From Thunnus maccoyii (taxonomy: Eukaryota > Chordata > Actinopteri > Scombriformes > Scombridae), in assembly GCF_910596095.1 (NCBI RefSeq), contig NC_056555.1, positions 9,921,501 to 9,985,500 of the forward strand: DNA of 64,000 bases. Direction: 5' to 3'. The position numbers and the translations under genes are program-made. The notes under the pieces were generated by a model that had not been told where the DNA came from, searched no databases, and was given only the letters and a program-made list of their open reading frames with translations. This document shows, in pieces, positions 23,101 to 34,200 of this stretch. Position 1 is the stretch's first letter; every line of letters starts with the position of its first letter.

Positions 23101-26100
23101 TGCATGTACGGCACTGAATTCAGGGTCCAGTCGCTTGTTATTCATCTCTTTATGGGTTTGGACATAATGTAAGCAACTTCAGACAATCATTTTAAAAGTG
23201 GAAAACACAGACCTGGGTGCCTGTACTAGTCAGCGACTTTGTTTCTTTTGACAGTTTAAATGACATTTCCATTTTCTGAAAGTCAGCACTTTGTCTTGTT
23301 CTGGTGCTCGTACCAATATATTTGGAGGGTAACCACAAAGGCAAGAGGAAGGCAACGGCAAGCAAAGACAATAATTAAGCCTATAGAATTAGACACATGA
23401 TACAGAGCAGATCACCCCGTTGTGACGGTCGTAGACTAACCGACAACCACACTGCTGCTTTTGTATGGACGTGAGGCTCTGGAAAAGACAGGGACAGTTA
23501 GGTCGACTGCGTATGTTTATTTTGTGTTGACCTTCTGCTTCTGCACAGCTTTTTCATAGTCCCTTGAGTCTTGAATTCTGACCACCAAAGAAGTACTCAA
23601 AATATTTCACATTTCAAGTATAACATATTTGTTGCCTTTAAATAAATTCCCACTGTTTTCACTTTGAAAAGGTGATTACTGACTAGACTGCACTGCACAA
23701 CCATATGCTACAATTTACTGTAACCTTTCTGTGTAAGAATTCAGTTAAATAGTTTTAATGAGAGCTTTCTTGCCTAAAATGGGCAGTCTATCTTTGTGTG
23801 TTTGTGTTTTTTCCAGACCATAGCAGAGATTGACATTAGGGTTTGGTGTTGAAAAGCAAAACCTTTTGATGCTATTAGGTGTGGCTGTTAATTATAAGTC
23901 CCGAAAAAAAAGGTGTTTTGGTTGCAAAACTTACATTTTGAAAGTTCATAAATGCAATTTCAGGTTTTCTTTTGTCCCAAGGATGATTTATCAAGACAAT
24001 CAACACAGAATGGCTTTATAGATGGAGTAATATAATCAGAAAGCCAATAGCATATACTGTACCTCTGATTAAACACTGTTAAATGAGCTTTTGTTGGGCA
24101 AAGACATTTGTTTGGAAAAGTATTTTTCCTGGCATGAGTTTGTCTATTCCATTATACTATTGGAAAATGATCAATGATACCAAACACTAATGAAAAGCGA
24201 AATGAAATCCATCTGTACCAGTCCATTCTTTTATATCCTATTGAACTTTTTTCCTCAGGTGAGAGAACTGGAAGGCATCCCCCTGATCTTGGACAACTGC
24301 AACATAGACAGCAACAACCCATGTATCCTTTGCTAACAGGAGTTAATGATTTAGAAATACAAACACGTCTGTGTTTATATACATATTTTTCAAGTTGATC
24401 TAAATCGCTGGTCATATTTATACCCAGATATCTTTCCAGACATTGTGTATCTTATCCTGGCAGTTTTTGAATTGAATTTGGCACGCTTGCACAGGGGGGC
24501 TGGTGGGTTTGCAACCAAAAATAAGTGTGGCATCAGGCTTTGATTGCTGCAGTATGTGCAGACTATTTCAAACTTTTCCGTGAAATTTTCAAAGACTTCT
24601 TCACCATCTCTCAATACATCTTTGCCTGCAGCTGGTCAATAGTGTCAACTGATTGGTTGCATTTATTATTAAAGGGGACATACTGTAGAATGGAGATTTC
24701 CATTTCTTGTTTTGATTATAAAGCAGGTCTAGGTGTTATATAAATACTGTGGAAGTATCAAAAAGCTCAGTCCAAGAAGGAATGCACACAGCCCGTATTC
24801 AGAAACTGTAGACGAACATTAGACGAACCGTTCGAACTTCTGTAAGGTTGTGATGTTGCAACTATATGCTGAGTGTTTCCCCTACCATTGCCTTGGAGGG
24901 GTCCTGCCCCTCCTACAGGACCCTCCGCCCCTCCTGAAAGAAACAAAATATGTTTATTTATGTTATTTACCTAACTTGTGTGCACTTGTTTCATTTCAGC
25001 TCAGTCTAAGAGTCTCTATTGTGTTTTGTTGTCATTAATTAGTTCTTCTCCTCTCCTCTGCTCTCTGTGTTTCTTTGGAGGCGGGGCTCAGCCCCTCCAC
25101 ACAGACACAGAGCGGAGCAGAGGAAATGCTGTGCGGCTGTTGGATATCAGGAAGCAAATTTGTCATTGCACAGCCTTCCAAAAGTTAGATAACCTTATCC
25201 TCAGCGGTGGCCATCACAATTTACCTGTGATTTTAAACCAGAGCCCTGGTTTTACCTAGCTACAGTAGGCTACAATTCTTTACCTGTGGTTGGCCTGGAC
25301 GTGTGTCACTCAGAAAACAGTCAGCCAATCAGAAGAGGGGGGCATTAAGCTGGCACAAAACAGCCTGTTTCAGGTTGAGTGAGACAGAGGGCTGCGTCCA
25401 TGGCTTGCACAGCTGTAACTAGGTGCTTTTTGACCACAAAAAAATGTTTGCAAACTTTTGTAAATAGACAACAAAAATAAAAATATTAAACCTGGAAAGG
25501 GCATAATATGATGTCTTTAAAGTCATTTGGGCTGGTTGTTAATGCTACTTTTTTTGAGAAACTTTTAAGTCAAGTCTGGTCCATACATGTCTAGGTAGCA
25601 CTGAGTTACAGTACCACTTTATTAGGTACACCTGTGATGCAATCCGATCCAATTACCCTATAATAAAGTCTACTTGTTCTGATGTTCAGTTTTAGTTGAT
25701 ACCATGTTTGAGGGGTTAAGGGAATTTGTTGGACCAGAGAGGTGCTTTTACTTTGGATTGCATTGTGATAGGTTCCTCTAATATTTGTCAGCCTACCATT
25801 TACATATTAAGGTGGACAGAAGATTATTCATATATTATTATACATTATTATAAACACCTCTCAATGTAATGCTTCCAATATGAAACTACCACTAATTGCA
25901 GCCACAAAATTAAAGTACCACATAGTTGAATCACTATTTATTTGACACATTGTCAATGAACATTATAAACTTCACAGATATAATTTATTGAAGGGCTGTT
26001 GAATTGGATTGTGCTGGTGTAACCAATGTAATTAAGTGGTAACTGTGTACTTTATAGTCTGCTCCCACACTCCTTCAGCTTGTGTGGACGCTTCTAAACC

Positions 26101-26129
26101 AGCAGACCACTTCAAGGTCTGCTGGTTTA

Positions 26130-26169
<40 letters not shown>

Positions 26170-26871
26170 CGCCCAGCCTACTCCTTCCATCTTTTTCATG
26201 TAGGTGTCGGCATTTGTTTCTGTTCCGAGAGATTGTTAAAGAAAAAATTGTGTCTGGAATTGTGCGGGAAAGTTGATACGGGTTAGCTGAGAATGTTTTG
26301 AGGGTGGGGTATTTTTTGCAAGTATGCATTTTTTTCATGAAATGGGTTTTGTTAATCTTGCGGTACAAAGGACTGCTCACGCTCATGTCTAGTATTAAAT
26401 ATTGATTGTTAGTTACATTGTTATCGTTATAGCACCAGGACCTACTTGTGTGACAGTGTTTTTTGTAGTCATCTAAATTGATATTAAGACATGACAAACT
26501 CATTTACACTTATCATAACCTAAAGTTTATCCTTGTTTTTGATTCTATTTTAGTAGCTATATATTTTTTTCCCATCGACATTTACTTCATTCAGCCACCG
26601 ACTAGTGCCTAAAAACACAATCAAAAAATACCAGAGAGAACCACTATGTGAAATTCCATGTTGCTGTCCTTAATGAACGCCTCCAGTCATCAGCCAGTGG
26701 TCCATCTTTGCCATCAGGAACCTCCTAGAACACAACACTCAGAATCAGGAGCTGGTTGCCAACCTGGAACGCCGCGGCCCCGCTGACTACTCCGCACTCA
26801 GGGAGTTGGGCTTCCTGGTGGAGGAGCGAGATGGGAGCTTGCTACTCAAAACTGTGAGGAAAGATTCATGA
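17109..26871 (+). CDS. atxn10: Ataxin-10
   Basis: Cytoplasmic armadillo-like protein linked to neuronal survival, neurite growth and cytokinesis. Coding exons: 17109-17239, 18389-18580, 18918-19003, 19120-19216, 19502-19666, 19797-19877, 20184-20340, 20578-20686, 21011-21195, 24259-24322 and 26687-26871 (stop TGA 26869-26871). The phases join without a break and give 483 aa, against 475 in human. Family landmarks are LTAECFRAQRNSC, RCGIQFLGNLA, MVLHTCLDDAK, ERVTLLELLFAQL, LLEVLCEMTSDN, then SFKAHLIRLIGNLCYRN, VRELEGIPLILDNCNID and SIFAIRNLLEHNTQNQELV. The last two blocks are the conserved C-terminal ataxin-10 domain. The start ATG (MAATTNNNVDI) sits right after the candidate promoter. The gene reads towards wnt7b. 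Human ATXN10 carries the SCA10 ATTCT repeat in an intron; no such repeat is seen here. Confidence 0.95.
18188..18378. mobile_element. SINE-like dispersed repeat abutting atxn10 exon 2
   Basis: It contains 'gtgtccttgagcaagac', 'ttgctgccatcagcgtgtgag', 'gaagtgctttggataaaa' and 'actatataaatgctgccatt', then a duplicated CATTTAC tail. This set of phrases is characteristic of a very common fish interspersed repeat. It ends about 10 bp before the acceptor AG at 18387-18388. Confidence 0.75.
21196..24258 (+). other. Long atxn10 intron 9
   Basis: A 3.06-kb intron between the exons ending at 21195 and starting at 24259. It contains the complete hAT-like element at 21657-22008 and a diverged AT-rich relative to about 22270. 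The region 22440-23480 is of more complex composition. No additional atxn10 exon is needed for the frame. Confidence 0.6.
21657..22008 (+). mobile_element. Complete non-autonomous hAT-like element with 8-bp target-site duplication
   Basis: 352 bp. The left end TAGGGCTGCAACTAAC and right end ...GTTGCAGCTCTA form imperfect terminal inverted repeats (TAGGGCTGCAAC / TAGAGCTGCAAC). The flanks carry a perfect 8-bp direct repeat AAGAATTG at 21649-21656 and 22009-22016, the hallmark of hAT insertion. There is no transposase frame. It is the reference copy for the fragments at 2530-2833 and 5238-5331. Confidence 0.88.
24669..25520. mobile_element. DNA-transposon-like element with TTAA ends, in atxn10 intron 10
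   Basis: The left end is TTAAAGGGGACATACTGT. The right end 'cataatatgatgtctttaa' reads TTAAAGACATCATATTATG on the other strand, so the two ends are imperfect inverted repeats with a TTAA at each boundary. The interior includes a second repeat-like block at about 24870-24945 ('gtgtttcccctaccattg'). Length is about 850 bp and no transposase is present. The piggyBac-type assignment is inferred from the TTAA ends only. Confidence 0.55.
26094..26165. repeat. Perfect 15-bp inverted repeat followed directly by (AC)n
   Basis: CTAAACCAGCAGACC (26094-26108), a 7-nt loop, then GGTCTGCTGGTTTAG (26116-26130). The (AC)n run starts at the next base and reaches about 26165. It lies in the last atxn10 intron, about 520 bp before the final exon. 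Confidence 0.9.
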
Positions 26872-29800
26872 AAATCTTACAGAAGCAGCCAGGAGCAAGG
26901 AGGCCCTCTACCCGCAATCAGGTTTTCATGTGAAGTTATTGTTTAGAAAGCACATGTATTAACATGTGCTGCAAGCCTCATCGATGTTACCAAATACTTA
27001 AGATTTATTCATCTAACGCATAAGTTTTGTGCCTGTCTAGAATAATTGATAGTAAGTAAGCTAGAGTAAGCTGAATTAGACATTTCTATCAGAGAAGTAT
27101 AGTATAACTTACTTTTCTACCTCAGCAGTGCAAGCACTCGTGTCCAGATGGGGCTTAAGGCATTCTTTATATACAAAAGGTCCACAGGGTCCCCCTGGTA
27201 TAAAAGAAGAGGTCAAGATGTCCAGAGCTCTTGTTTTGTCTTGACCCAACTCTGGGAAATGAAGAGTTTGTGAGAGGCGAGGACATGCTGGTACCTTTTG
27301 GCAAAGCTAATGCTTTGGGGTTTAATCCAAAGACAAAGAGCACCACAGTGTCCGGGCTTTTCACTTTTCAGAGACACTGATGTTACCAGCAGGGGTTGTG
27401 GTTTAATCTCAGGCCCGTAGTGACTTCTGCAGTAACCACGAAACAGAGAATGACCAAAACATGATGTAATAACCCCCCTGCGCTTCACCTAATTAAATGG
27501 TGGTGTCTTAACCAGAGGTATGAAGACTTTCTCCCCATAAACACGCTTAAAATGTTAGTGAATAACTGCTTATTTTAACAGACATAATATTAATAAAAAC
27601 ATAACCTAAGGTCATCTAAGGTCAGCATACGACACTAAAACTAACTCTCACACTATGCATGTCATTTGAAAACAAAGCTCAATATACAGCATGTGCTACT
27701 TGCTTTTGCAGTGCTGCTTGTATTAAGGATATAACAGTAATGAGTTTTATACTCAACACAATGTAGTGTATTTCATCTTCATCTTATTCTCCCATCTTCT
27801 ATTTCAATCCTGTTGCACAGTACTGTAGATGAATAAGGCATGAGAGGGCTAATGGCATGCAATATAGATCATTAACCATCTTTAAACTCACAACTTTGAG
27901 TTCATATTTTACACCTTAGACCGCTTCCCTTCGCTTTGTGCAAATTATATTTAAGTTATACCAGACTGCATGGACTTTCTTAGAGATTTACTAAATACTG
28001 AACTCCTATTTAGTTCTAGCTGTGTGTTTGTGGGCATCTTCTGTTACATGAGGGATGAGTGCATATTGTAAGTGGGTGTCCAAAGAGTGAGTGAGTGAGT
28101 GAATGAATGAATGAATGAGTGAGTGAGTGAATCAGACCAGAAGCATTAGTTTGCAGAATGACATCCCTCCCTGCTCCTCCCGTTGCTGGATAAGCTGAAC
28201 AGTACTGACACCTCAACAATGCAGCGCTTTACGGGCCTGCCCACACCCTGCTCCACCCTGTTTGCTCTGCCTCTGATTTTTAATGACAAAATGTATTGAA
28301 ACAATCCGCTGGACTCTCCCCTCAATCCGCCGGCATAGTGAAGGGAGCTTATGCGGTTCCGGTCCCCAAGGATTTCAGACAGCTAACAAAACAGCTGTTA
28401 CTTGCGCTCGACTGGCTGGCTGCAATGCTTTTCAGCCCCACAGGAAAGAGGCTGTGCGAGTCAGCCGGGCTGAATGAGGTGGCATGGCCGCGGCCGTCTG
28501 TTCACCTCCTAACACATTAGTACCACATCAGTCAAGGCCAGAATTCTGGTGTTTCCCATATCAGCGTTTTATACCACAGGCCTCTACTATATTGTATTTG
28601 TGCCTTCTGGTTTCGCCTTCAGCAAAAAAAACAAACAACAAACTTTGTCAGGGTGTAAAATATATGCTTCCTGTTTGGGTCAAATATGTTTATATGCAGC
28701 TTAATAAAGAATTGTGTGTGTGACAAACAGCTTTTTGTAATGATTTTACTAACAACAATAAAGGCCAGATGTGACATAAAACTCAAGAGGCTTTAAAAGG
28801 ATGCTCAAATTTTATTGGTAAAAAAGAAATACAACTGTCCGTGTTTGTAAGTGATGCAGACTTTGATTTTGCCACAAAACAAATAAAGAAACCGAAATTA
28901 GTTGTATTTGAAGTTATAACGGTGCCTTTAGAAAGCAATGAGTTGTTCCTAGTTACTGATAGAGGCAACAAGACAAGTAGAAACACTGAAATCTCTTCAA
29001 TCTAAAGCTGCACAATTAATTGGTTGCTGACACTTTCATTGTATTTTCTACTTCCATATATTTCCTCAAATACTTAACAGTGGGTTCCACAAAATTTCCT
29101 GTACTTTCCAACACTTGATGTACTTAATGAATCACTCAGAATTTATGGGCTACTTTGAATTGTGAAGGATCATATCGAGGTGGACAATCTGGGCTACTTT
29201 GATAAAAAAAAAAAACACGTGGACTATTTACAATTTAGGAACTTTGATCAAAGACATAAATTCCAAATAATTTATAGCTCTCAAATCTGAATACAATGAC
29301 ATTAGAAAACACTTGTAAATAGTGACTTTCTTTTCCATCTATAAATGACATAAAGTGCCACGTTCCTCATATAAAAATATACTCTTCAAATTGTTTTGTA
29401 AGTTATATAAAGCCTAAATAAACATTTCTGAATACATTAAGGGTGCTGTCCAAAAATAGCTTTGAGGCCTTTGATCCTCTCATACCCCCTTCTGTGTGGT
29501 TAGGGTACATGCCATCCACCCAGGCAGGCCTAAACCGCGCTGGAAGACCTTGTGTAAGCAGAGGCCACCATGTGGAATTCCATGTCTCTGCCGTTCATGG
29601 GAATGTTCGATGTATCTGAACCTGATTGCACCTCTATGGAGTTCCAATGAGGCTTACATACTTTTCTCAGAAGTCAAGAGCCCTCCAAAAACAAAACAAA
29701 ACAATGAACACGGTCGGGATGGAAAGTGCCGTTCAAACTGACAAGTTTGGATGCTTAAAATAGTATGTGAGTATTTTCTGCCTCTTTGGCTCTTGGCGTA

Positions 29801-30772
29801 ACAAAGGGTGTGGGCCCAAGGGGGGGGGGGGAATATGTCCATGAGAGAGATGTCAGCACGGCACTCGACAACACAACCCCCCAAACTCTGTGATGTTGAT
29901 GTTCCATGAAAAAGAAGAAGTGTGACTATGTGAGTGCAAAAGAACTAATCTATAGCTTAATATGCCACTGACGACTGATAATGGATAAAAATTAAAATAA
30001 CAGAGGATTTAGCTGAATATTCTGTTCAGTGGCTGTAAATGTGATTCCACTTGAATAAAAGTTGGTTACTCCCAGCTTGTATCAGTAGATCACAAAGGAG
30101 AAGAAACATGTTAAAGAGCAATTGAACTTGCTATCCATCCTATATAGGTTTGCAATATATTTTTACATAAATAATTTTGTTTTATTTTCAGTGTTCAAAC
30201 AGAATACAGTGTGAGTGTACAGTTAAACGTATTCCACTGCCATCTTTCAACCCTCAGCGGGAGCCACTGAAGCTCGACTCTCCTTCTTTCACGGCAGTTG
30301 AAAGCACTTTGCTCTTGTAGCATTTCCAGTTAGGATGTTACAAAAGTCCAACAAGATCCACCAATAGTTTTATTTTCCTCTTGTGCGTGACATCTTTTGA
30401 AGACTGTAAGCTACATCTTTGTAAGATGCGCAGGTAATTGTCTTCCAAATGTTGCTTTGCTGGAGACAAAAAAAAACAAACGTCATGTCCTTTGCAACAT
30501 GTTTGCACCATGTCACATGTTTTGTACCAGCACGCAAGAAAATATATTACTGAAATGTTCATGTCTCTTCTTCCCAATACTTTACAAACCATATCCCATT
30601 TCGTGTCTGTCTCTCCTCTCTGTAAAGAATTCCAAATAGGATGTCAAAATGTGCAAAATGTTGAATAAATACTTCCAAGTCCTTCACTTCAAATTCCACT
30701 TTGTCATATCCCCTTACCTTCGACCCATATCCGTTTTACAAAGCCTCCCCCAGTGTTCCACCTCCTCATCCC
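26872..30772. other. Convergent intergenic region atxn10 / wnt7b, with both 3' UTRs
   Basis: The two genes point at each other across 3.9 kb. Candidate + strand poly(A) signals include 27592-27597 and 28757-28762. A minus-strand signal (TTTATT on +) lies at 28811-28816 and would give wnt7b a 3' UTR of about 2 kb; closer ones lie near 30181 and 30369. A tetranucleotide repeat (GTGA/ATGA) spans 28085-28131, and a run of 12 G lies at 29820-29831. A GC-richer block at about 28196-28510 has no simple repeats. No further gene is recognised. Confidence 0.5.
28085..28131. repeat. Mixed (GTGA)n/(ATGA)n tetranucleotide repeat
   Basis: About 11 units, with an ATGA core flanked on both sides by GTGA units. 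This suggests a single base change spread by slippage. Confidence 0.9.
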
Positions 30773-31252
30773 CTACTTGCAAGTGAAAACTTCTGATTTC
30801 TCACTGCATGTGTTGCACTTGACAAAACAGCACCAGTGGAACTTGCAGTTGCACTGCCAGACCCGTGTGTAGTGGTGCGTGTCGAAACCCCGGCCACAGC
30901 ACATCACATTACAGCCGTCTGTGTGGGTAGAGGTACCGTTGCACAGTCTGCCCCGTGTCCCTGTGCTGCCTGTGGCTGTGTCCTCTTCACAGTAGTTGGG
31001 CGAGCGCTCCAGGTACACCAGGTCTGTGTCAGTGGGCTTCTGGTAGCCCCGAGCCTCTTTGAGACGTAGGAAGGAGGGCTGGCGGAGCCGTGAGGCCCGG
31101 ACTGGCTCTACTTGAACTGCATCACTGTAACGCTCCTTTAGCAGGTAACCAATCTCTCTGAATTTTGGCAGCGTGATCCAGCAGGTCTTTGTGGTGCAGG
31201 AACCAGACACACCGTGACACTTGCACTCCAGCTTCATCCTCTCTTCTAGGAT
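30773..31252 (-). CDS. wnt7b: wnt7b exon 4 (acylation site and C-terminal Cys-rich domain)
   Basis: Acceptor GATCAG|ATC gives [19 protein letters not shown]. The Ser codon of HGVSGSC (31207-31205) is the Porcupine palmitoleoylation site. An N-glycosylation sequon lies in CNGTSTH. The exon ends with the compact C-terminal cysteine pattern and TAG. Confidence 0.95.
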   Translation of the reverse strand: MLEERMKLECKCHGVSGSCTTKTCWITLPKFREIGYLLKERYSDAVQVEPVRASRLRQPSFLRLKEARGYQKPTDTDLVYLERSPNYCEEDTATGSTGTRGRLCNGTSTHTDGCNVMCCGRGFDTHHYTRVWQCNCKFHWCCFVKCNTCSEKSEVFTCK

Positions 31253-34200
31253 CTGATCATATAGAGAGTAGAAATTAGGTCAGTATGAAATAAAAATGAT
31301 AGTTAATAAGGGTAATCTGATAAATACATAAATGGTCATTTTAAATTCACATGTCATTGCTTGAATTTGAATGACAATCGCATGGCCCTCAGATGTCTTT
31401 TTTGGTAAGCTGGGCTTTCTGTGGACACTTTAACTTTCAGCACACCAACCAGTAGGCCAACTTTATGTCAGAAAAAATAACGTATACTCCAAAGACTGTA
31501 GTCTCTAATTAACTTTACCTTTCTTCAGACCGCATAATGGCGTGACAGCCCGAGAAAACTGACCAGAGCTGTTGGCCAACCATGCACGTATAGAATTACA
31601 TTGTGGTTAAAGCCAGATTTACATTATAATGCCATACAAATATTTTCAGGTGACTGTTTGCTTCTCTACTGATTTTTAGAGATCAAGCTTGACATTTGGA
31701 AAAAAAAAAAGTTACATCCACATTTTAACAGTGGATGCACTTATTTCATAATAAGACAGTGATTTCCGAGCAACTAAGCTCATAATTAGAACATCTTGTA
31801 GCTAGCAGTCAAATCAGCAACTCTGTCTGTCTTTCTCTTCATGGCTATCACATTTTTGGGGAGTTTGCTCTCGACTTTGGTTGGTTCAGTGTGTGCGGCG
31901 GGGCAGAAGCGTGGTCTGTGGCGCTGCCACTGAGAAAGGAAGAGAGTGAGACTTGCAATAATATCCTCTATCCTGACTTAATGCTTAGTAATTCAGTGAA
32001 TGGACTGTAGGGCTGTGGCACTAATCCATCTGGCAGCTGTATCTGCCAAGTCTTGCATTTCTGTCACACTTACACACACTCGCAAGTGTGTTCACACATG
32101 CAGAGACACTTGATGTACAGGAACTTTAATTATTTCTGCACTTTATTTATAATTTAGCGCTGATCTGTAGCTCATGCATTTATTAATCTTTTAGTTACTG
32201 ATATAAGTACTTATCATGAAACAGACAAAATCATTAATAATCTCTGATAATTTAGTTGTTTATTTTTGCCCACATTATCTTACATCTGTTTAAACTGGTG
32301 TTGATTTTTTAACTCACTTTGCTTTCTGCAGTATTAGCTAAGTTTGCATAATTTTTGGGGTAATCATCAGTGAACCCTGAAAATGTATTTAAAGTCATAT
32401 ATAAAACTATACTTGATCAGATTGCTTGCATTACCTTTCGCCCTGCCTCATTGTTGTGCAGGTTCATCAGCCGGCGCGCGTTTTTCCTGATCTCACGGGC
32501 GTCCACAAAGCGCCGCGAGAACTCCACGCCGTACTTTACATCCGCAGAGCAGCCTCCCCACTTCCAGCCCTCCTCTTGGTCGTGGTAGCCTTGCTTCTCT
32601 CGGTCACAGCCACACTGGCTCAAGTTGCCTTGGCTACAAGCTGTGGTCACTGCGTGGGCAACTCCAGCTGCAGTGATGGCATAAGTGAAGGCTGCCTCCC
32701 TGCTGCCTGAAGAGAATAGAACAGAATCTGAATAAATTCAACATCAGGTGCAAAGTAAATTGATACAAGTACTCTCTTTATTTAAACTAAATAGCTTTTT
32801 AAGTACCTATACTTTTTTAGGCATTCTAAAATCAGTACTAATAGTTATTCCCTCAAAAATGCAGTAATTGTATACCAATCATAAAGTTACACTTTTATGA
32901 CAGAAGAAGGAGGATTAAAGTTTGTTTTATCCCTGATGATGTTGTCAGGGTTATTTCAACTTGGACTTGAAACTTAAAATTTTTAACAGAAAGCCTGTGT
33001 TACAAGCTGGGATTGTGGAGTTTGAAAGAAGTAGGCATTTAGGAGGTACTGAGTTGCATTATGGGAAATGTAGGATCTTGCATTTCTGGAGCTTGACCCA
33101 TACTAGAGACTAAAACACAGGAAATTTCAACATCTACCTTGTCAGCTTTGATTACTCAAGTCCCCCAACTTATTGAGGTGCAATACTTAATTGCGGGACT
33201 ACTCCTTTAAGGAAAGATAAAGATAGTTCAATTGCATCACTGAATTGGAGAGGAATCGATTGGTAGAGTATATTAACACTGGAAGAATGTCACAATTGTT
33301 GTATGATATAACTAAGTAGATGAGGAGTTTTCAACAGAATTAATCTTACTTTCCTAATATTTATTAATGTCAAGTATCAGAGCTACAACTTCAGAAGATT
33401 ATAGTTCTATTTTTAGTCTTACATAATTTTAAAGGCAGGTTAATGGGCTAGATATCAGAAGTGCACTTTGAGTAGCACCAGCATAATGCGCTTTATTATG
33501 AACATCTGTGTAATCTCATAATAGCTCACTGATTGTTTTCTCTCTGCCTTATTTCAGATCTCTGATCTGCATCAGCAGTCAGTCATCATTTAAACAATAA
33601 TCAGTAAAGTGAGGAAAACACAAGTGACATCTACTGGCTGACTAGAGCAGTGGTTCTCAAATGTTTTCATATCAAGGACCCCTAAACTATCACAAATTAG
33701 ACCACATACCCACATTTGATTAGATTTTGTCCCAGGGTCCCCCATCTGGTAAGACTTTTGCTTTTAGATGTTTTATTACATAAAGTGTATGAAAACAATA
33801 ACCAAAATAGTCACACATTCTGTCATTGTGTCACTTATGGATGGAATTATAGTGAAAATAAATTATTCCCCTTTTTGCTAGGGACCCGCTGGTACCCCCT
33901 CAAGGACCTCTGGGGGTCCCCAGGCCCCATTTTGAGAACCACTGGGCTAGAGGAGCTTTTTTTCTGGATCAGCACTCGTGGAATTGCTGTGCCTTAATGT
34001 TTTTCATCAATGGAATTTCTCATGCAGCTTAAGTGTCATTCTGTGTCTGTCTTAGGCGGTCCACATTATTATGGCAAATGATACTGCTGTGTTGCATGTT
34101 GAAATAATCTGCGGCCAGGCTTGACTGAGATGTGCCCATTTCCAAGCTTTCGTATGTCACCATCTGAACTTCAGAATAAACACATTTATATTTATGGCAT

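Noticed and set aside
17109-26871. SCA10-type ATTCT pentanucleotide repeat in atxn10
   Set aside because: No run of ATTCT or its complement was seen in any atxn10 intron. Only AC and mixed repeats occur.
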